This document shows positions 43,227-55,071 of a stretch of DNA of 64,000 nt, piece after piece. The position numbers were made by a program, and so were the translations under genes. The notes under the pieces are model-generated. The model saw only the letters and a list, made by a program, of their open reading frames with translations. It had not been told where the DNA came from and did not search any database. Position 1 is the first letter of the stretch. Each line of letters begins with the position of its first letter. The DNA comes from Hoeflea sp. (GTDB taxonomy: Bacteria; Pseudomonadota; Alphaproteobacteria; Rhizobiales; Rhizobiaceae). Location: positions 22,456-86,455 of the forward strand of contig NZ_JACIYP010000010.1 in assembly GCF_014359905.1 (NCBI RefSeq). The letters are read 5' to 3'.

Positions 43227-44219
43227 TCAGTTAAGCCCCGCCTCGCTGGCGGCGTCCTTGAGCGACATCAGCGGCCGCGGGCCGATCTGCTGGATCACCA
43301 GGCCGGCGGCGAGACTGCCGAGCTTGCCGCAGATGTCGAGCGGCTTGCCCTGCGCATAGCCATGCAGGAAGCCCGCGGCGTAGAGATCGCCGGCGCCGGT
43401 GGTGTCGACCACCTCATCGACCGGATGGGCCGCAACGTCGACGCGCTCGCCGCCCGACAGGATCAGCGATCCGAGTTCGGAGCGGGTGATGACGGCAATC
43501 CGGCAATCCTTGCCGAGCTGCCGCGCCGCATCCTCGAAGTCGTCGGTTTCGTAGAGCGATTTCACTTCATCGGAATTGGCGAAGACGATGTCGATGGTGC
43601 CCGAGCGCATCAGCTCGAGGAATTCATCGCGGTAGCGGCCGACGCAGAAGGGATCCGACAGGGTGATGGCCATTTCACGGCCGTGCTTGTGGCCGATCTC
43701 GGCGGCGAGCCGGATGGCTTCCTTGGCGCGCGGCGGATCCCACAGGTAGCCCTCGAAATAGGTGACCTTGGAATCCGCCACCACATCAGCCTCGATGTCC
43801 TCGGGCCCGAGCTCGACGCAGGCGCCGAGATAGGTGTTCATCGAGCGCTCGCCGTCGGGCGTCACAAAGATCATCGAGCGCGCCGTGGGCGGCGTGCCGT
43901 CGAGCGGCTGGGTCGCGAAATGCACGCCCTGGGCGCGGATGTCATGGGTGTAGATCTGGCCCAGCTGGTCGGCCGAGACCTTGCCGAAATAGGCCGAGCG
44001 GCTGCCGAAGCTGGCGATGCCGGCGGCGGTGTTGCCGGCGCTGCCGCCCGATGCCTCGATCGCCGGACCCATCCGCGAATACAGAAGTTCGGCGCGCTCG
44101 GCGTCGATCAGGTTCATCGCGCCCTTGATGATGGCGTTGTCGACGAGAAAACCCTCGTCGCAGCGGGCGATGATATCGACAATGGCGTTGCCGATGCAAA
44201 GGACGTCAAACTTGCTCAT
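43227..44219 (-). CDS. PfkB family adenosine kinase
   Basis: The 330-residue sugar kinase carries the PfkB signatures: GGSAGNTAAGIASFGSRSAY near the substrate site and DTTGAGDLYAAGFLHGYAQG with the catalytic Asp and anion hole near the C-terminus. FDVLCIGNAIVDIIA at the start is typical of the adenosine-kinase branch in rhizobia, which would phosphorylate adenosine to AMP. It lies downstream of the radical SAM gene with a 209-bp gap. Confidence 0.9.
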   Translation of the reverse strand: MSKFDVLCIGNAIVDIIARCDEGFLVDNAIIKGAMNLIDAERAELLYSRMGPAIEASGGSAGNTAAGIASFGSRSAYFGKVSADQLGQIYTHDIRAQGVHFATQPLDGTPPTARSMIFVTPDGERSMNTYLGACVELGPEDIEADVVADSKVTYFEGYLWDPPRAKEAIRLAAEIGHKHGREMAITLSDPFCVGRYRDEFLELMRSGTIDIVFANSDEVKSLYETDDFEDAARQLGKDCRIAVITRSELGSLILSGGERVDVAAHPVDEVVDTTGAGDLYAAGFLHGYAQGKPLDICGKLGSLAAGLVIQQIGPRPLMSLKDAASEAGLN

Positions 44220-44428
44220 GAGATGGTTCCGCTTGGCTGGCTCGTGTGGTCATGTCAGGGAGCTTAATAGCGGTTTGGCGCTCCATTGGAACCCTCGGCT
44301 GCGCAAAATCAGCACACCCTGGCCCGTGTCTCCTGGGTTCTGTCCGGACCGACACTGGCGCAGCCGGCGTTGAAAATTGCGCCACACAGACCGGAAAAAT
44401 GAAATCGTGAGCTGAAACCGGCGGTGAA

Positions 44429-45868
44429 TCAGGCCTCGAACAGGCGCGGGCGCAGGAATTCGGCAAGATTTTCCAGAAATCTCTGTTTCTGCGGGCTGTT
44501 CAGGGCATCGCCGATTTCGCCCAGAACCGCCGAGATCAAGGTTTTCTGGACCCCGCAAAACCAAGCCGGCGGCTTGGCGATCTTTTTCTCGAGCAGGAAC
44601 GAGGAGCCGAGGCAGGACTGGCAGATTTCATTGGCCCAGCACTTGCCGCAGGTCTCGTGATAGTCCTTTCCGTTCTCGACGAATTTTTTCGAGATCCGCG
44701 AGTAGCGGTCCTGATCCCACTCCTTGCCGATGAAGCCGTAGGAGGTTTCGGCCGATTCCAACAGATAGCAGGGAAACGCCTCGCCATCGTAATTGACCGC
44801 CATGAAACTCCGGCCTGCGCCGCAGACATGGGAGTTTTTCGTGCGGTTGACGAAGCCGTCGATGACGAACTGGATGCCCCGCAGCAAAAACGGATCGTCC
44901 GACAGGAAGGACCGGATGCACTCGCGCGCAACCTCCGAGAATTCGGTGGATACCTGCTCTATCTCGGCATAGGCGCCTTCGCCGTGCCAGGAGCCGAGCG
45001 CCAGGGTGATCTGCATCTCCCGCACGCCGAGGCCGAGAAAATGGGCAACCACATCCTTGACGCCGACACCGTTCCGGTAGTGGGTCCGTGTGTAGACCGC
45101 CTCCACCGCCACCGGGTTGCCGGATTGCTGGAATTTTCTGATTGTGTCGGAGACCCTGGCGTAGGAGCCACGGCCGCCGGAGAACGGGCGCAGACTGTCG
45201 TGAATGCTCTGGCTGCCGTCCATGCTGACCAGCACATAGAAATTCCTTGCCGCGAAGAAGGCGATCATCTCATCGGTCACCAGCGTGCCGTTGGTCACGA
45301 TCACGAAGGATGGCGTTGGAACGCCGAGTTCAGTGCATTTCTCTTCGACATAGTCGACGGTGAGGCAGATTTCGCGGAACGCTAGCGCGGGCTCGCCGCC
45401 CAGGAATTTCACGCTCTTCAATCCGTCCCGGGACAGCTGTAGCGCCCGGTCAATGGCGGCCCGGCAGGTCTCGGGGAGCATGATCTTCCTGGATTTGTTC
45501 AGATCCTCGGCATAGCAATAGGAACAGGCCAGATTGCAGATCTGGCTGATGTTCAGCACCAGATCCTTCAATCCGGCGTCGCCGCTTGTCGCAGGGCCGG
45601 GCGGCGGTTCCTTGCCCTCGATGAAGCTTTCAAAGAAGCTGCGCGCGGCCTCCTCAAAGGGTTTCTCGCCAGGCAGGTTCTTTGAAAACGCATCGGACCG
45701 GAACTCTTCGAGTTCCGCGATCACGGCGCCGGGCGCCTCGAAAATCGTGCAGACCTCGGGCAGGAAGATGTAGTCGCCTTGCGACCCGGACACGATGGTG
45801 AAGCGGCCTTTCGCGGCGTCATTTGGCACGGGCTGCGGCGCTGTGCCGCTGGGAATCGAAGGGGACAT
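44429..45868 (-). CDS. radical SAM/SPASM peptide maturase
   Basis: The 479-residue enzyme has the radical SAM cysteines in CNLACSYC (C111, C115, C118), a SAM-binding FLGGEPAL, and a C-terminal SPASM domain with C349-x12-G-x4-C367, C407-x2-C410-x5-C416-x2-C419 and C438, enough for two auxiliary Fe-S clusters. SPASM enzymes with this set make thioether, C-C or similar crosslinks in peptides. Residues 20-58 (GDYIFLPEVCTIFEAPGAVI) resemble the N-terminal recognition region of such maturases. GGAAGAG lies before the ATG. The gene directly upstream encodes a 67-residue peptide, the probable substrate. Confidence 0.88.
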   Translation of the reverse strand: MSPSIPSGTAPQPVPNDAAKGRFTIVSGSQGDYIFLPEVCTIFEAPGAVIAELEEFRSDAFSKNLPGEKPFEEAARSFFESFIEGKEPPPGPATSGDAGLKDLVLNISQICNLACSYCYAEDLNKSRKIMLPETCRAAIDRALQLSRDGLKSVKFLGGEPALAFREICLTVDYVEEKCTELGVPTPSFVIVTNGTLVTDEMIAFFAARNFYVLVSMDGSQSIHDSLRPFSGGRGSYARVSDTIRKFQQSGNPVAVEAVYTRTHYRNGVGVKDVVAHFLGLGVREMQITLALGSWHGEGAYAEIEQVSTEFSEVARECIRSFLSDDPFLLRGIQFVIDGFVNRTKNSHVCGAGRSFMAVNYDGEAFPCYLLESAETSYGFIGKEWDQDRYSRISKKFVENGKDYHETCGKCWANEICQSCLGSSFLLEKKIAKPPAWFCGVQKTLISAVLGEIGDALNSPQKQRFLENLAEFLRPRLFEA

Positions 45869-45902
45869 GACGCTCTTCCATTTCGAAAACGGGTGATCCA
45901 GT

Positions 45903-45930
45903 GCGGCGGCCGATGGATTTCGGCCGCCGC
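45903..45930 (-). promoter_or_regulatory. perfect hairpin between peptide gene and radical SAM gene
   Basis: GCGGCGGCCGA-TGGATT-TCGGCCGCCGC is a perfect 11-bp G/C-rich stem with a 6-nt loop, in the 75-bp gap between the two genes. No T-tract follows, so partial readthrough or 3'-end protection of the upstream message is likely. In peptide-modification operons this typically gives more precursor than enzyme. Confidence 0.7.
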
Positions 45931-45943
45931 GGAGGCAAGTGTG

Positions 45944-46147
45944 TCAGCCGCAGCCGATCCCGCCGCAATTGGCCCGCGTTGCCGCCGCAAGCTCCGAGAG
46001 CTTGTTGATGTCGTCGGCGCTCATTGCGGCGATGGCTTCCTTGTTCGCCATCAGCGCGCGGATCGGCCCCGCTCCAATGGCTTCGGCGACTTTCTCGATG
46101 TCCCTGCCCGACAGATGGGACAGGTCCGGTGCATCTCTGGATCCCAT
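45944..46147 (-). CDS. candidate RiPP precursor peptide with C-terminal two-Cys core
   Basis: The 67-residue peptide starts MGSRDAPDLSHLSGRDIEKV and ends TRANCGGIGCG. The leader is helical and contains an internal repeat: SGRDIEKVAEAIGA (13-26) and SADDINKLSELAAA (43-56). The last seven residues, CGGIGCG, hold the only two cysteines (C61, C66) and would be the modified core. AGGGAG lies 7 nt before the ATG at 46147; the ORF-track start 25 codons earlier lacks such a site. It sits 75 bp upstream of the SPASM enzyme on the same strand. No protease or exporter gene is adjacent, and I do not recognise a named RiPP class. Confidence 0.78.
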   Translation of the reverse strand: MGSRDAPDLSHLSGRDIEKVAEAIGAGPIRALMANKEAIAAMSADDINKLSELAAATRANCGGIGCG

Positions 46148-46234
46148 ATTTCGCTCCCTGTGTTCGATGAACCTGGATCTGGGACCGGTTCGAACAGCCC
46201 GGACCCATTGCCATGGTAGCATGCCTCAAAGGCA

Positions 46235-46290
46235 AAATAAACCTGAAGTAGCAAAATATTATAAATGCAACCAATTGCAGACTGCCCGTT
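46235..46290 (-). promoter_or_regulatory. AT-rich probable promoter of the peptide/radical SAM locus
   Basis: The only AT-rich block between mutS and the peptide gene. On the minus strand it reads GGTTGCATTTATAATATTTT, with TATAAT at 46258-46263 as a good -10 and no strong -35. A GCCCG-TTGAAT-CGGGC hairpin lies just upstream (46284-46299) and may belong to the end of mutS. Confidence 0.45.
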
Positions 46291-46389
46291 GAATCGGGCC
46301 GCCCCGCAGGAACGGCGGCGCAGAATATCAACAAGGGGGGGCGGGATGCAGGGCGCGTGGAAGGGCTCGGCTACCGGCAGCGGCGGCAG

Positions 46390-49140
46390 TCAGCCCTGAC
46401 CCGGCTCCGCGAGCCGCCGCTTGAGATCATACAGCGCCTCGAGCGCTTCGCGCGGCGTCATGTCGTCGGGATTGAGAGCCGCGAGATAGGCGTCCGATGC
46501 GGACGGACCCTTCGCGGGACGTGCCGGTTCGCGGTTCACCGGGACCGCGAACAGCGGCAGATCGTCGATCAGCCGGGTTGCCGGATTTTCCCGCTCGGTC
46601 GATTCAAGCAAATCCAGCACCTCACGGGCCCGCGCCACCACGGCGTCGGGAAGGCCCGCCAGCCGCGCCACCTGGATGCCGTAGGAGCGGTCGGCGGCAC
46701 CGGGTCCGACCTCGTGCAGGAACACCACGTCGCCCTGCCATTCCTTGACCTTCATGGTGGCGTTATGCAGCCGCGGCAGCTTGTCCGACAGGGCGGTCAA
46801 TTCGTGGAAATGGGTGGCGAAGAGGCCGCGGCAGCGGTTTTGCGCATGCAGGTGCTCGACCGCCGCCCAGGCGATCGACAGCCCGTCGAAGGTCGCGGTG
46901 CCGCGCCCGATCTCGTCGAGGATGACGAGCGAGCGCGGGCCGGCCTGGTTGAGGATCGCCGCGGTCTCGACCATCTCGACCATGAAGGTGGAGCGCCCGC
47001 GCGCGAGATCATCCGACGCCCCGACGCGCGAGAACAGCCGGTCGACCGCGCCTATATGGGCGGCCCCCGCCGGCACGAAGGAACCCATCTGCGCCAGGAT
47101 CGCAATCAGCGCGTTTTGTCTCAGGAAGGTCGACTTGCCGCCCATGTTGGGGCCGGTCAGGAGCCAGATCGCGCCGCCTTCGGGCCTGCCCTCGGGCGGC
47201 GAAAGATCGCAATCATTGGCGACGAAGGGCTGGGCAGCCTGCTTGCGCAGCGCCTGCTCGACCACCGGATGCCGCCCGGCCACGATCTCGAAGGCGAGGC
47301 TGTCGTCGACCCTCGGCCGTGCATAGCCCTGTTCCTGGGCAAGCTCGGCCAGCGCCGCCGTCACGTCGATCACCGACAGCGCGTCTGCCGCCGCCTTGAT
47401 CGCGTCGGCGTGGGACACCGCAAGCCGCACGAGCGCGTCAAAGGCCGCCAGTTCGATCGCCAGCGCCTCGCCCGCCGCATTGGCGATGCGGGTCTCGAGA
47501 TCGGACAGTTCCGTGGTGGTGAAGCGCATGGCGTTGGCCATGGTCTGACGGTGGATGAACCGCGACCTTGCCGCGTCGCCCTCGGTCAGCGGCCCGGCGT
47601 TCTGGGCGGTCACCTCGATGAAATAGCCCAGCATGTTGTTGTGCTTGATCTTGAGCGAGCGCACGCCGGTGTCCTCGGCATAGGACAGTTGCAGCCCGGC
47701 AATCACCCGGCGCGACTGGTCGCGGAGCGCCCGCAGCTCGTCCAGTTCAGGGGAATGGCCGCCGCGCACGAAGCCGCCGTCGCGCTTCATCAGCGGCAGT
47801 TCGTCATCGAGCGTCGCGGCGAACTGCGCGGCGATTTCTGCGGGAAGCGCCTCGAGCGCGGTCACCGCGCGCGCCAGATGCTCGGGCGGGTCGCCGTCGG
47901 CAAACAGGGTGGCAATATCGCCCGCCGCTCTGACGCCGGTCAGGATCGCGCCCAGATCGCGCGGGCCGCCGCGGTTGAGCGCCAGCCGCGACAGCGCGCG
48001 CGGCATGTCGGCCACGCCCTTCAGCGCCCGCCTTAGCGTCGCGGTCAGCGTCTGTTCGGCCATCAGCCAGGAGACGCCGTCGAGCCGGGCGTTGATGGCG
48101 CCGGGATCGGTCAAGGGCGCCATCAGCCATTCGGCAAGCTTGCGTCCGCCGCCGCCGGTCACGGTGCGGTCGATGGCCTTGATCAGGCTGCCCTGCCGGT
48201 CGCCCGAGAGCGTGCGCACCAGCTCGAGATTGGCCCGGGTCGCCGGGTCGATGAACATCCGCGCCCCGTCGCTGTCGCGTTCGGGCCTGCCGAGCGGCGG
48301 GCGTTCGGAGATCTGGGTCTTTTCGACATAGGCGATGACGGCGGCCGCCGCTGCAAGTTCGGCGCGCGAAAAGCTGCCGAAGCCGTCGAGCGAGCCCACC
48401 TCGAAGAACCGCGAGATCCGCCCCTCGGCGGTGGCGCTGTCGAACAGCACCGCCGGCTGCGGCGAGGCCACCCGCCCGATCTGGTCGATCAGCGGCCGGA
48501 GTTCGGGATCGTGGAACACGTTCTCCGCCAGGATCAATTCGCTCGGCTCCACCCGGGCGATATCGGCCAGCAGCCGCGCCGCACGGCTCTCGGCGACATG
48601 GAAGGCGCCGGTAGAAATGTCGATCCAGGCGAGCCCGAACTGCGCCTCGCTTGACCCCTTGATGCGCGCGAGCGCCATCAGGAAATTCGACTGAGACGGA
48701 TCGAGCAGCCTCTCTTCGGTCAGTGTTCCGGGCGTCACCAGCCGCGTGACGTCGCGTCGGACCACCGATTTGGCGCCGCGCTTCTTGGCCTCGGCCGGAT
48801 CCTCGGTCTGCTCGCAGACCGCCACCCGGAAGCCGAGCGAAATCAGTTTCTGCAGGTAATCGTCGGCGGCATGCACCGGCACGCCGCACATCGGGATGTC
48901 CTGGCCCAGGTGCTGGCCGCGCTTGGTCAGCGTGATGCCGAGCGCCCGCGAGGCGTCGACCGCGTCCTCGAAGAACAGCTCGTAGAAATCACCCATCCGG
49001 TAGAACAGCAGCGAATCCGGGTTGGCCGCCTTGATCTCGATGAACTGCTCCATCATCGGCGTGGCCGTGGCGCGGCTTTCCGGAGTGGCAAGCTGGGCCG
49101 TCGTCAGCGTGGCGGGAGGGAGCGGGTTTTCGGCGTTCAA
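46390..49140 (-). CDS. mutS: DNA mismatch repair protein MutS
   Basis: The 916-residue protein recognises base mismatches. The mismatch-contact motif is in [14 protein letters not shown], Walker A is [13 protein letters not shown], Walker [13 protein letters not shown], and [13 protein letters not shown] is the ABC-ATPase C-motif. The ORF-track start is a TTG (MNAENPLPP), consistent with the variable N-terminal extension of rhizobial MutS; an ATG at [14 protein letters not shown] is an alternative. It diverges from maeB, a conserved rhizobial neighbour pair. Confidence 0.95.
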   Translation of the reverse strand: MNAENPLPPATLTTAQLATPESRATATPMMEQFIEIKAANPDSLLFYRMGDFYELFFEDAVDASRALGITLTKRGQHLGQDIPMCGVPVHAADDYLQKLISLGFRVAVCEQTEDPAEAKKRGAKSVVRRDVTRLVTPGTLTEERLLDPSQSNFLMALARIKGSSEAQFGLAWIDISTGAFHVAESRAARLLADIARVEPSELILAENVFHDPELRPLIDQIGRVASPQPAVLFDSATAEGRISRFFEVGSLDGFGSFSRAELAAAAAVIAYVEKTQISERPPLGRPERDSDGARMFIDPATRANLELVRTLSGDRQGSLIKAIDRTVTGGGGRKLAEWLMAPLTDPGAINARLDGVSWLMAEQTLTATLRRALKGVADMPRALSRLALNRGGPRDLGAILTGVRAAGDIATLFADGDPPEHLARAVTALEALPAEIAAQFAATLDDELPLMKRDGGFVRGGHSPELDELRALRDQSRRVIAGLQLSYAEDTGVRSLKIKHNNMLGYFIEVTAQNAGPLTEGDAARSRFIHRQTMANAMRFTTTELSDLETRIANAAGEALAIELAAFDALVRLAVSHADAIKAAADALSVIDVTAALAELAQEQGYARPRVDDSLAFEIVAGRHPVVEQALRKQAAQPFVANDCDLSPPEGRPEGGAIWLLTGPNMGGKSTFLRQNALIAILAQMGSFVPAGAAHIGAVDRLFSRVGASDDLARGRSTFMVEMVETAAILNQAGPRSLVILDEIGRGTATFDGLSIAWAAVEHLHAQNRCRGLFATHFHELTALSDKLPRLHNATMKVKEWQGDVVFLHEVGPGAADRSYGIQVARLAGLPDAVVARAREVLDLLESTERENPATRLIDDLPLFAVPVNREPARPAKGPSASDAYLAALNPDDMTPREALEALYDLKRRLAEPGQG

Positions 49141-49297
49141 GGGGAAAGGCCTGTCTTGGTTTTTCAGTGGTTTGCGATGTAAGCTTCAGCGGATGGTCGG
49201 CTTTACAGGCCGGTCCAACCACCCTAACGGTGGGACGAGGACAAAAACAACAGGGTTGAGGCGCCGTACACAAGGTCGCCCACAACGGGATGGAAAA

Positions 49298-51583
49298 ATG
49301 CCAGACACCGACAAGCCAGATCGCTCGTTTTCCGCGGTGACCGACAAGGAGGCGCTGGACTTCCACGCCCGCGGCAGGCCCGGCAAGCTCGAAATCAACC
49401 CGACCAAGCCGATGTCGACCCAGCGCGACCTGTCGCTCGCCTATTCGCCCGGCGTCGCCGTCCCGGTGAAGGCGATCGCCGAGGACCCGTCGCGGGCGTT
49501 CGACTACACCGCCAAGGGCAACATGGTGGCCGTCATCTCCAACGGCACCGCCATTCTCGGGCTCGGAAACCTGGGCGCGCTGGCCTCCAAGCCGGTTATG
49601 GAGGGCAAGGCGGTGCTGTTCAAGCGCTTTGCCGATGTCGATTCGATCGACCTCGAGGTCGACACCGAGAATGTCGACGAATTCGTCAATTGCGTGCGCT
49701 TCCTCGGCCCGAGCTTCGGCGGCATCAATCTCGAGGACATCAAGGCGCCCGACTGCTTCATCATCGAGCAACGCCTGCGCGAAATCATGGACATTCCGGT
49801 GTTTCATGACGACCAGCACGGCACCGCGATCATCGCGGTTGCGGGCCTGATCAACGCGCTGCACCTGACCGGCCGCGACCTCAAGACCACGAAGCTCGTC
49901 TGCAATGGCGCGGGGGCTGCGGCCATTGCCTGCATCGAACTGCTCAAGGCGATGGGCTTTGCGCCCGCAAACATCACCCTGTGCGACACCAAGGGCGTGA
50001 TCTTCAAGGGCCGTACCGAGGGCATGAACCAGTGGAAATCGGCGCATGCGATCGAGACGCCGGCGCGCTTGCTCTCCGACGCCATCGATGGCGCGGACGT
50101 GGTGCTGGGCCTGTCGGTCAAGGGCTCGCTGACCGAGGCCATGATCCGCTCGATGGCGCCCAATCCGATCATCTTCGCCATGGCCAACCCGGACCCGGAA
50201 ATCACGCCCGAGGAAGTGGCCCGCATTCGCACTGACGCGATCATGGCCACCGGCCGCTCGGATTATCCCAACCAGGTCAACAATGTCCTGGGCTTTCCCT
50301 ACATCTTCCGCGGCGCGCTCGATGTCCGGGCCACCACGATCAACGAGGAGATGAAGATCGCCGCCGCCAACGCGCTGGCGGCGCTGGCCCGCGAGGATGT
50401 GCCCGACGACGTGGCGGCCGCCTATCAGGGCGTGCGTCCGCGCTTCGGCCCGCAATACATCATCCCGGTGCCGTTCGATCCGCGCCTGATTTCGGCCATT
50501 CCGGTCGCGGTCGCCAAGGCCGCGATGGAGTCGGGCGTGGCGCAGAAACCGATCCTCAACATGGACGCCTATGCGCAGGAACTGTCTGCCCGGCGCGACC
50601 CGATCGCCTCCACCCTGCAGCGTCTCTACGAGCGCGTCCGCCGCCATCCGCGCCGCGTCGTCTTCGCCGAGGGCGAGGAAGAGCAGGTGATGCGCGCCGC
50701 CGTCTCCTATGTGAACCAGCGGCTCGGCACGGCGTGCCTGCTCGGCCGCGAGGAGCAGATGCGCGAGACCGCCAGGCATGCCGGCATCGACCTCGACCGG
50801 CCCGGCATCGAACTCGTCAACGCCCGGGTGTCGCGCCGGGTCGAGGCCTATACGGATTACCTCTATGCAAGGCTGCAGCGCAAAGGCTACCTGCACCGCG
50901 ACTGCCAGCGGCTGATCAACACCGACCGCAACCACTTCGGCGCCTGCATGGTGGCACTGGGCGACGCCGACGCCATGGTGACGGGCACCACGCGCAACTA
51001 TTCCACGGCACTTGAGGATGTCCTGCGCTGCATCGACGTCAAGCCCGGTCACCGCACCATCGGCGTGTCGCTGGCGCTGTGCCGCGGCCGCACCGTGTTC
51101 GTGGCCGACACGGCGGTGATCGACATGCCCAATTCCGAGGAACTGGCCGACATCGCAGTGGAGGCCGCCGGCATGGCGCGGCGACTCGGCTACGAGCCGC
51201 GGGTGGCGATGCTTGCCTATTCCACCTTCGGCCACCCGACCGGCGAACGCTCCGAGCGGGTGCGCGAGGCGGTCAGGATCCTCGACAAGCGCCGGGTCGA
51301 TTTCGAGTATGACGGCGAAATGGCCGCCGACGTGGCGCTCAATCCGCAGGTGATGGAGCAATATCCGTTCTGCCGTCTCTCCGGAACCGCCAATGTGCTG
51401 GTCATGCCGGCCTTCCACTCTGCCTCGATCTCGACCAAGATGCTGCAGGAACTGGGCGGCTCCACCGTCATCGGGCCGCTGCTCGTCGGCCTCAACAAAT
51501 CGGTGCAGATCGTCTCGATGGGCGCGAAAGACTCCGACATCGTCAATATGGCGGCGATTGCCGCCTACAACGCGGCGAGCTGA
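49298..51583 (+). CDS. maeB: malic enzyme with C-terminal phosphotransacetylase-like domain
   Basis: The 761-residue enzyme decarboxylates malate to pyruvate with NAD(P). The catalytic half (about 1-430) contains YSPGVAVPVKAIAEDPSRAF, FHDDQHGTAIIAVAGLINAL and the dinucleotide fold LVCNGAGAAAIACIELLKAM; the second half is the phosphotransacetylase-like domain (VVFAEGEEEQVMRAAVSYV) typical of rhizobial Tme/Dme. Cofactor preference is not decided by the visible motifs. The ATG at 49298 opens MPDTDKPDRSFSA; the ORF-track frame runs back into mutS antisense. Confidence 0.95.
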   Translation: MPDTDKPDRSFSAVTDKEALDFHARGRPGKLEINPTKPMSTQRDLSLAYSPGVAVPVKAIAEDPSRAFDYTAKGNMVAVISNGTAILGLGNLGALASKPVMEGKAVLFKRFADVDSIDLEVDTENVDEFVNCVRFLGPSFGGINLEDIKAPDCFIIEQRLREIMDIPVFHDDQHGTAIIAVAGLINALHLTGRDLKTTKLVCNGAGAAAIACIELLKAMGFAPANITLCDTKGVIFKGRTEGMNQWKSAHAIETPARLLSDAIDGADVVLGLSVKGSLTEAMIRSMAPNPIIFAMANPDPEITPEEVARIRTDAIMATGRSDYPNQVNNVLGFPYIFRGALDVRATTINEEMKIAAANALAALAREDVPDDVAAAYQGVRPRFGPQYIIPVPFDPRLISAIPVAVAKAAMESGVAQKPILNMDAYAQELSARRDPIASTLQRLYERVRRHPRRVVFAEGEEEQVMRAAVSYVNQRLGTACLLGREEQMRETARHAGIDLDRPGIELVNARVSRRVEAYTDYLYARLQRKGYLHRDCQRLINTDRNHFGACMVALGDADAMVTGTTRNYSTALEDVLRCIDVKPGHRTIGVSLALCRGRTVFVADTAVIDMPNSEELADIAVEAAGMARRLGYEPRVAMLAYSTFGHPTGERSERVREAVRILDKRRVDFEYDGEMAADVALNPQVMEQYPFCRLSGTANVLVMPAFHSASISTKMLQELGGSTVIGPLLVGLNKSVQIVSMGAKDSDIVNMAAIAAYNAAS

Positions 51584-51607
51584 GCCTGGCGATGCCCGGT
51601 ATTCAGC

Positions 51608-52477
51608 CTACGCAGCAAACCGTGAGGCGTCGGCGCCGTAGTGGTTGATGTAGCGGTCGTTGATCTGCTTGACCGGCAGCATCACCATGACATCGGTGGT
51701 GCGGAAGGCGAGATCGACCACCGCCTCGGATGAGACCAGCGCGCCGACCCGGAGGTAGCCCTTGACCAAAGGCGGCATCGCGGCGATCGCCGCGCGCGGA
51801 TTGATCGCCTCGACCGGCATCATGTCCATCGACAGGCCGCGGCCGGCAATGGCGCGGACGCTCCAGTCTGCATTGGCGGCCGCCGTCTGGTTGAGGAACG
51901 ACAGCGCCAGCGCGTGCGCATAGGGCCTGTCGCCCGGAAACGAGGCGCACCCGAACATCACGTCGATGTCATGGCCGAGCGCATAGGCCCAGTTGCCCTG
52001 CCACAGCGCTTCCAGCGTCCGGCGGGTGCGGTATTCGCGCAGCACGCAGGAGCGGCCAAGCTCGAGAAAGCGCTTGTCGGGGTTGCGCCCGATCAGGTCC
52101 ATGACATCGAACTCGCTTTGCGAGTAAAATCCGTCATGGCGCGCCGCCACTTCCTGCCTGAGCAGCCTGTAGGTGCCGACGATCTGCTCCTCGGTATCGC
52201 CTGCGAGCGCGGTATCAAGCACAACCAGATGATCGCAATAGCGGTCGATGGTGTCATAGTCGCGCTTCTGCATCATCGCTTCGGCGGGAAGTTGCGCGCC
52301 CATTTCCTCGACAAAGACTCGGTAACGGATCGCTTGCGCCGCCTCGACTTCGCTCAGCGAAGCGGCCAACCGCACTTCCAGCGAGCCGATGCGGCCGAGG
52401 ATCGGGGTCGCCGGGCGAAACTTCGCGACCGGTGCGAGGAAGGGCTTGGACAAGGGCCGTTGCACGTGCGTTTCCAT
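51608..52477 (-). CDS. olsB: L-ornithine N(alpha)-acyltransferase (ornithine lipid synthesis, OlsB)
   Basis: The 289-residue acyltransferase makes lyso-ornithine lipid from ornithine and a 3-hydroxyacyl-ACP, the first step to phosphorus-free ornithine lipids. The fold is GNAT-like: LEVRLAASLSEVEAAQAIRY, FLELGRSCVLREYRTRRTLE and PPLVKGYLRVGALVSSEAVV. The ATG at 52477 has GGGAG in front. The second-step gene olsA is not in this window. It is convergent with maeB. Confidence 0.9.
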   Translation of the reverse strand: METHVQRPLSKPFLAPVAKFRPATPILGRIGSLEVRLAASLSEVEAAQAIRYRVFVEEMGAQLPAEAMMQKRDYDTIDRYCDHLVVLDTALAGDTEEQIVGTYRLLRQEVAARHDGFYSQSEFDVMDLIGRNPDKRFLELGRSCVLREYRTRRTLEALWQGNWAYALGHDIDVMFGCASFPGDRPYAHALALSFLNQTAAANADWSVRAIAGRGLSMDMMPVEAINPRAAIAAMPPLVKGYLRVGALVSSEAVVDLAFRTTDVMVMLPVKQINDRYINHYGADASRFAA

Positions 52478-52651
52478 GGGCGTTCTCCCGCTTGGGTTAT
52501 GGCGGAATTCAACCATGATTCTGCGACATCCGAGTGACATTTGCCATCCCGTATATGGTCGCATCAAGGTATTTCCGTGTTTTGCTGTATCCAGCGCGCA
52601 GTGGAGACCTTTGAGCGATACCGGACATGCACATTCTCACAGTGCAGCCGG

Positions 52652-55009
<2,358 letters not shown>

Positions 55010-55071
55010 GGACCCGTGATATCACGGGCCCGGTAAGCAAAGTTTTTGTCAAAAGCGTCGAATTTTAACGA

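Noticed and set aside
43362-44267. Long antisense ORF over adenosine kinase, and similar ones over prfC, rph/hrcA and mutS
   Set aside because: These are high-GC shadow frames; the opposite strands carry well-recognised genes with full motifs.
46148-46222. N-terminal extension of the peptide ORF (92-residue version)
   Set aside because: The extension lacks a ribosome site and has different composition, while AGGGAG directly precedes the inner ATG.
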